Shown one piece after another: positions 8,544 to 10,897 of a stretch of 10,897 nucleotides of DNA. The notes under the pieces are model-generated. The model saw only the letters and a list, made by a program, of their open reading frames with translations, did no database searches and was not told the DNA's origin. Made by a program: the position numbers and the translations under genes. The stretch spans positions 1-10,897 of the forward strand of contig JAHEBG010000017.1 in the NCBI GenBank assembly GCA_024642445.1, in the 5' to 3' direction. The number at the start of each line of letters is the position of its first letter. The first letter of the stretch is position 1. Origin of the DNA: Gammaproteobacteria bacterium (GTDB lineage: Bacteria; Pseudomonadota; Gammaproteobacteria; Xanthomonadales; Xanthomonadaceae).

Positions 8544-9079
8544 GTTTCAGCCAAATATTTATCTTTCAGCCTTACGTAGTGTTGCGCCGAATAATACAGC
8601 TGGGCAATGTCCTGTTCGCTGAGCAGGCGCACGCACTTGGCCGGATTGCCCAGCCATAGTTCACCACTGCCCACGGTTTTTCCCGGCGGGATCACTGCAC
8701 CAGCACCCACGAACCCGTTTTTTTTCACCACCGCGCCGTCCAATACGGTGGCGCCCATGCCAATCAGGCAGCCGTCTTCAATGGTGCAGGCATGCACGAT
8801 GGCGCCGTGACCGATGGTAACGTCGTCACCGATGTGTGTGGCATACCCCACCGGTTTGCCCGAAGGCCCATCATGGCTGACATGCACGATGCTGCCGTCT
8901 TGGATGTTGGTGCGTGCGCCGATACGGATGAAATTGACATCGCCACGGATGACGGTGCCTGGCCAGATCGAGCTGTCGTCGCCGATATGCACATCGCCGA
9001 TGACGGTGCAGGCCGGGTCGACGAATACGCGTTCGCCAAGCGTGGGTGAGATGTGATTGAATGCGCGCAATGCCGTCAT
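8540..9079 (-). CDS. Gamma-carbonic anhydrase-like hexapeptide-repeat protein (YrdA/PaaY type)
   Basis: This 179-residue protein folds as a left-handed beta-helix, shown by repeated hexapeptides such as IGDVHIGDDSSI, IGARTNI, IGDDVTIGHGAIV, IEDGCLIGMGATV and VGAGAVI. The three histidines expected to bind the metal at trimer interfaces are H66 (IVHV), H91 (IGHG) and H96 (IVHAC). R45 and D47 (VIRGDVN) and Q60-D61 (NIQDGS), typical of this family, are also present. Members hydrate CO2 reversibly or are inactive or thioesterase-like; sequence alone does not separate these. The C-terminal helix (LLSEQDIAQLYYSAQHYV) is typical. An A8 run encodes VKKN around residue 118. The start at 9079 has only a weak AAGG upstream. 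The gene stands alone, divergent from the aldehyde dehydrogenase. Confidence 0.93.
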   Translation of the reverse strand: MTALRAFNHISPTLGERVFVDPACTVIGDVHIGDDSSIWPGTVIRGDVNFIRIGARTNIQDGSIVHVSHDGPSGKPVGYATHIGDDVTIGHGAIVHACTIEDGCLIGMGATVLDGAVVKKNGFVGAGAVIPPGKTVGSGELWLGNPAKCVRLLSEQDIAQLYYSAQHYVRLKDKYLAET

Positions 9080-9140
9080 CAGTAGGCCTTTTATTCAGAA
9101 CGGGGGTACAATTCGACTAATCCCATTCTAACCGACCGCC
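9080..9140. promoter_or_regulatory. Divergent intergenic region, gamma-CA / aldehyde dehydrogenase
   Basis: These 61 bp separate the two starts. On the plus strand TACAAT (9107-9112) matches the -10 consensus at five of six positions and would give a leader of roughly 20 nt for the dehydrogenase; no good -35 lies 16-18 bp upstream. No clear minus-strand promoter is visible. The dehydrogenase ATG has no obvious Shine-Dalgarno. Confidence 0.4.
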
Positions 9141-10538
9141 ATGGAACTGAGCAGCGACTTCAACCGATTGAAACAAGCCCACCTGAGAGGCGCACTGAAT
9201 TACCCGCAGCGCATTGAATTGCTGACCCGGCTGGAAGCCGTTGTCCGCCGCCGTCGCGACGACGTGGTAGCCGCCTGCAGTGCCGATTTCGGACGACGCT
9301 CGCGCATCGAAACCTTGGGCGCCGATGTTTTGGTAGCGCTTGATGAAATCAAGTATGCGCGCAAGCACCTGCGCCGCTGGATGCGGCCTCAGAAGCGCTC
9401 CATCAACCTTACGTACCGCCCCGCACGCGGCGAAATCCGGCATGTGCCTTTGGGTGTGGTCGGGGTAGTGGCGCCATGGAATTACCCGTTCCAATTGGCC
9501 ATCATTCCGCTGGCCAACGCCATTGCCGCGGGAAACCGGGTGATGATCAAGCCGTCGGAATTCACGCCAAAGGTCAGTGCGCTGATCGAAGCGATTGTGG
9601 GCGAAGTGTTTTCATCCGATGAAGTTGTGGTAGTGCAGGGCGATGCTGCCGTAGGCGCGGAATTCAGCCGCTTGCCGTTCGACCACCTTCTGTTTACCGG
9701 CTCTACTGCTGTAGGCCGGCATGTGATGGCTGCTGCCGCCGCCAACCTGACCCCGGTAACCCTGGAGTTGGGCGGAAAATCGCCGGCACTGGTGGCGGAA
9801 GGTTATCCCACACTCAAGGCGGCCGAGCGCATTGCCTTTGGCAAATGTTTCAACGCCGGCCAGACCTGCGTGGCACCCGATTACGTGTTGTTGCCGGCCG
9901 CCGAGCTGGCGCAGTTCATTACCGCTTTTGAAGCCAGCATCAAACGTCGTTACCCGAACTTGGCTGAAGATGCCGACTACACCGGAATCGTCAATGCGCG
10001 TCAAGCGTCGCGCTTGCAGGACTGGTTGAAAGAAGCGCAGCAGGCCGGTGTGCGCACTATTGTCTGTGGCAACGTGCCTGAAGATGCCGCCACTGGTGTG
10101 CAGTGCATCGCGCCCACTTTGCTGATTAATCCACCCGCGCATTTGACTGTGATGCAGCAGGAGATTTTCGGACCACTGCTGCCGATCATTACCTATGAAT
10201 CCATCGATCAGGCCATGCAGTATGTGTTGGAGCGCGACAAGCCTTTGGCGTTTTATCTTTTCGATAACCAGCCGGCGCGTATCGATGCCGTGCTTGGCCG
10301 TATTTGTGCCGGCTCGGTCTGTATCAACGATGTGCTGATCCAGTTCGGCCAGGACGATATGCCGATCGGTGGCGTGGGCGCATCCGGTATGGGCCATTAC
10401 CACGGTAAAGACGGGTTCATCACCTTCAGCAAAGCCATGCCGGTGATGTACCAGTCTCGAATCAACGGTATGGGTCTGTTCGATGCACCGTACGGAAAGA
10501 TCATCCACCGCCTGGTGGATTACCTCACCAAGCCTTAA
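9141..10538 (+). CDS. Aldehyde dehydrogenase, class 3-like / coniferyl aldehyde dehydrogenase type
   Basis: This 465-residue NAD(P)-dependent enzyme oxidises an aldehyde to its carboxylic acid. The oxyanion asparagine N114 is in APWNYPF (111-117), the cofactor lysine K137 in KPSE, the nucleotide loop FTGSTAVG at 185-192, the general base E209 in LELGGKSP, and the catalytic cysteine C243 in NAGQTC. E341 sits in EIFGP. The length and the C-terminal MGHYHGKDGFITFSK (417-431) fit the short ALDH3-like group, which includes coniferyl aldehyde dehydrogenase (CalB). The real substrate could equally be a fatty or other aromatic aldehyde; no lignin- or alkane-degradation genes are nearby. The ATG at 9141 fits the family start. 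The gene ends on the shared TTAA with the cytochrome gene. Confidence 0.95.
   Translation: MELSSDFNRLKQAHLRGALNYPQRIELLTRLEAVVRRRRDDVVAACSADFGRRSRIETLGADVLVALDEIKYARKHLRRWMRPQKRSINLTYRPARGEIRHVPLGVVGVVAPWNYPFQLAIIPLANAIAAGNRVMIKPSEFTPKVSALIEAIVGEVFSSDEVVVVQGDAAVGAEFSRLPFDHLLFTGSTAVGRHVMAAAAANLTPVTLELGGKSPALVAEGYPTLKAAERIAFGKCFNAGQTCVAPDYVLLPAAELAQFITAFEASIKRRYPNLAEDADYTGIVNARQASRLQDWLKEAQQAGVRTIVCGNVPEDAATGVQCIAPTLLINPPAHLTVMQQEIFGPLLPIITYESIDQAMQYVLERDKPLAFYLFDNQPARIDAVLGRICAGSVCINDVLIQFGQDDMPIGGVGASGMGHYHGKDGFITFSKAMPVMYQSRINGMGLFDAPYGKIIHRLVDYLTKP
10535..10538. other. Shared TTAA stop overlap, aldehyde dehydrogenase / cytochrome b561
   Basis: The dehydrogenase TAA (10536-10538) and the cytochrome TAA (10537-10535, minus) share TTAA. 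This is the third convergent pair in the window with the same 4-bp overlap. Confidence 0.95.
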
Positions 10539-10897
10539 CCCATCCGGCTGAGGGTGTCGTCTTTGCGGATGTAATGGTGGTAAAGCGCGGCGGCAATGTG
10601 CAGGCCGAAGACCCAATAGAACCATTCACCAATATCGTGGTGCAGGTCTTCAAGCGTGTGCGCAAACTCTTTATCCGGTATCACTGGTGTGGGCAGTGCA
10701 ATGTCGGTAAACGGAATGAACAGGGTTTTGCCGTCATACCAGGCGGTCAGCAGACCCAGAATGGGCATGCCAATCAAGAAAGCATACAGCGCAATATGGA
10801 AAAAGCCGGAAACCCACTGCTGCATTATGGGAAGTGGTGGCGTAATTCGGGGCACGCCGTGCTTGAAACGCAACTTGAGGCGATACCAAACCAGAAT
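10535..10897 (-). CDS. Cytochrome b561 family protein (5' end beyond window)
   Basis: This is the C-terminal 120 residues of a CybB-like di-heme cytochrome b561, an inner-membrane protein that passes electrons between quinone, superoxide or other donors. The frame is open to the edge, beginning ILVWYRLKLRF; about 60 N-terminal residues (the first helices) are missing. Two hydrophobic helices are visible, about 28-52 (with GFFHIALY, H34) and 88-108 (with GLHIAAALYHH, H100 and H107), followed by the family's C-terminal signature KDDTLSRM (112-119). These histidines include the likely heme ligands. Between the helices is a hydrophilic loop (about 53-87). The protein ends right after the signature. 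Confidence 0.9.
   Translation of the reverse strand: MLVWYRLKLRFKHGVPRITPPLPIMQQWVSGFFHIALYAFLIGMPILGLLTAWYDGKTLFIPFTDIALPTPVIPDKEFAHTLEDLHHDIGEWFYWVFGLHIAAALYHHYIRKDDTLSRMG

Noticed and set aside
9612..10625. Long open frame (337 codons) on the minus strand opposite the aldehyde dehydrogenase
   Set aside because: It is antisense to a well-conserved enzyme and overlaps the cytochrome gene; its translation shows no recognisable domain and looks like a codon-bias shadow.

Overview
This window looks like a compact chromosomal housekeeping region of a gammaproteobacterium, most likely in or near Lysobacterales (Xanthomonadales). The best evidence is RsmG: its SAM-binding stretch, its 'VESNGKK' segment and its C-terminal 'HPLQVPGL' closely resemble what I remember of Xanthomonas RsmG. 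Base composition is moderately GC-rich by eye, lower than typical Xanthomonas, so the genus is open. I see no tRNA, rRNA, insertion sequence, phage gene or CRISPR array.

Layout. Positions 1-2299 (minus strand) carry rsmG, parA and the 5' part of parB, the conserved rsmG-parA-parB chromosome-partitioning cluster. parA and parB are translationally coupled; rsmG and parA are separated by 82 bp holding a well-formed hairpin. Divergent from rsmG is an atypical short-chain dehydrogenase/epimerase (2368-3336). It converges on a large cytosolic c-di-GMP enzyme with tandem GAF, GGDEF and EAL domains (3333-6242, minus). Divergent from that is a tight three-gene operon, hemB-aroE-DUF952 (6377-8543, plus). 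This converges on a gamma-class carbonic anhydrase-like hexapeptide protein (8540-9079, minus). Divergent from that is a class 3-like / coniferyl-type aldehyde dehydrogenase (9141-10538, plus), which converges on a cytochrome b561 gene cut by the window edge (10535-10897, minus).

The genes cover chromosome segregation and ribosome modification, c-di-GMP signalling, tetrapyrrole and aromatic amino acid synthesis, CO2/bicarbonate chemistry, aldehyde oxidation and membrane electron transfer. No pathway joins them all. I did not find a convincing new multi-gene system.

The most unusual structural feature is at the gene ends. All three convergent gene pairs overlap by exactly 4 bp on the palindrome TTAA, so each pair shares its two TAA stop codons with no room for a terminator between them. 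Other points of interest are the rsmG-parA hairpin with three AATGAC repeats, the apparently fully competent dual GGDEF-EAL enzyme with an intact inhibitory site, and the uncharacterised DUF952 gene coupled to aroE.
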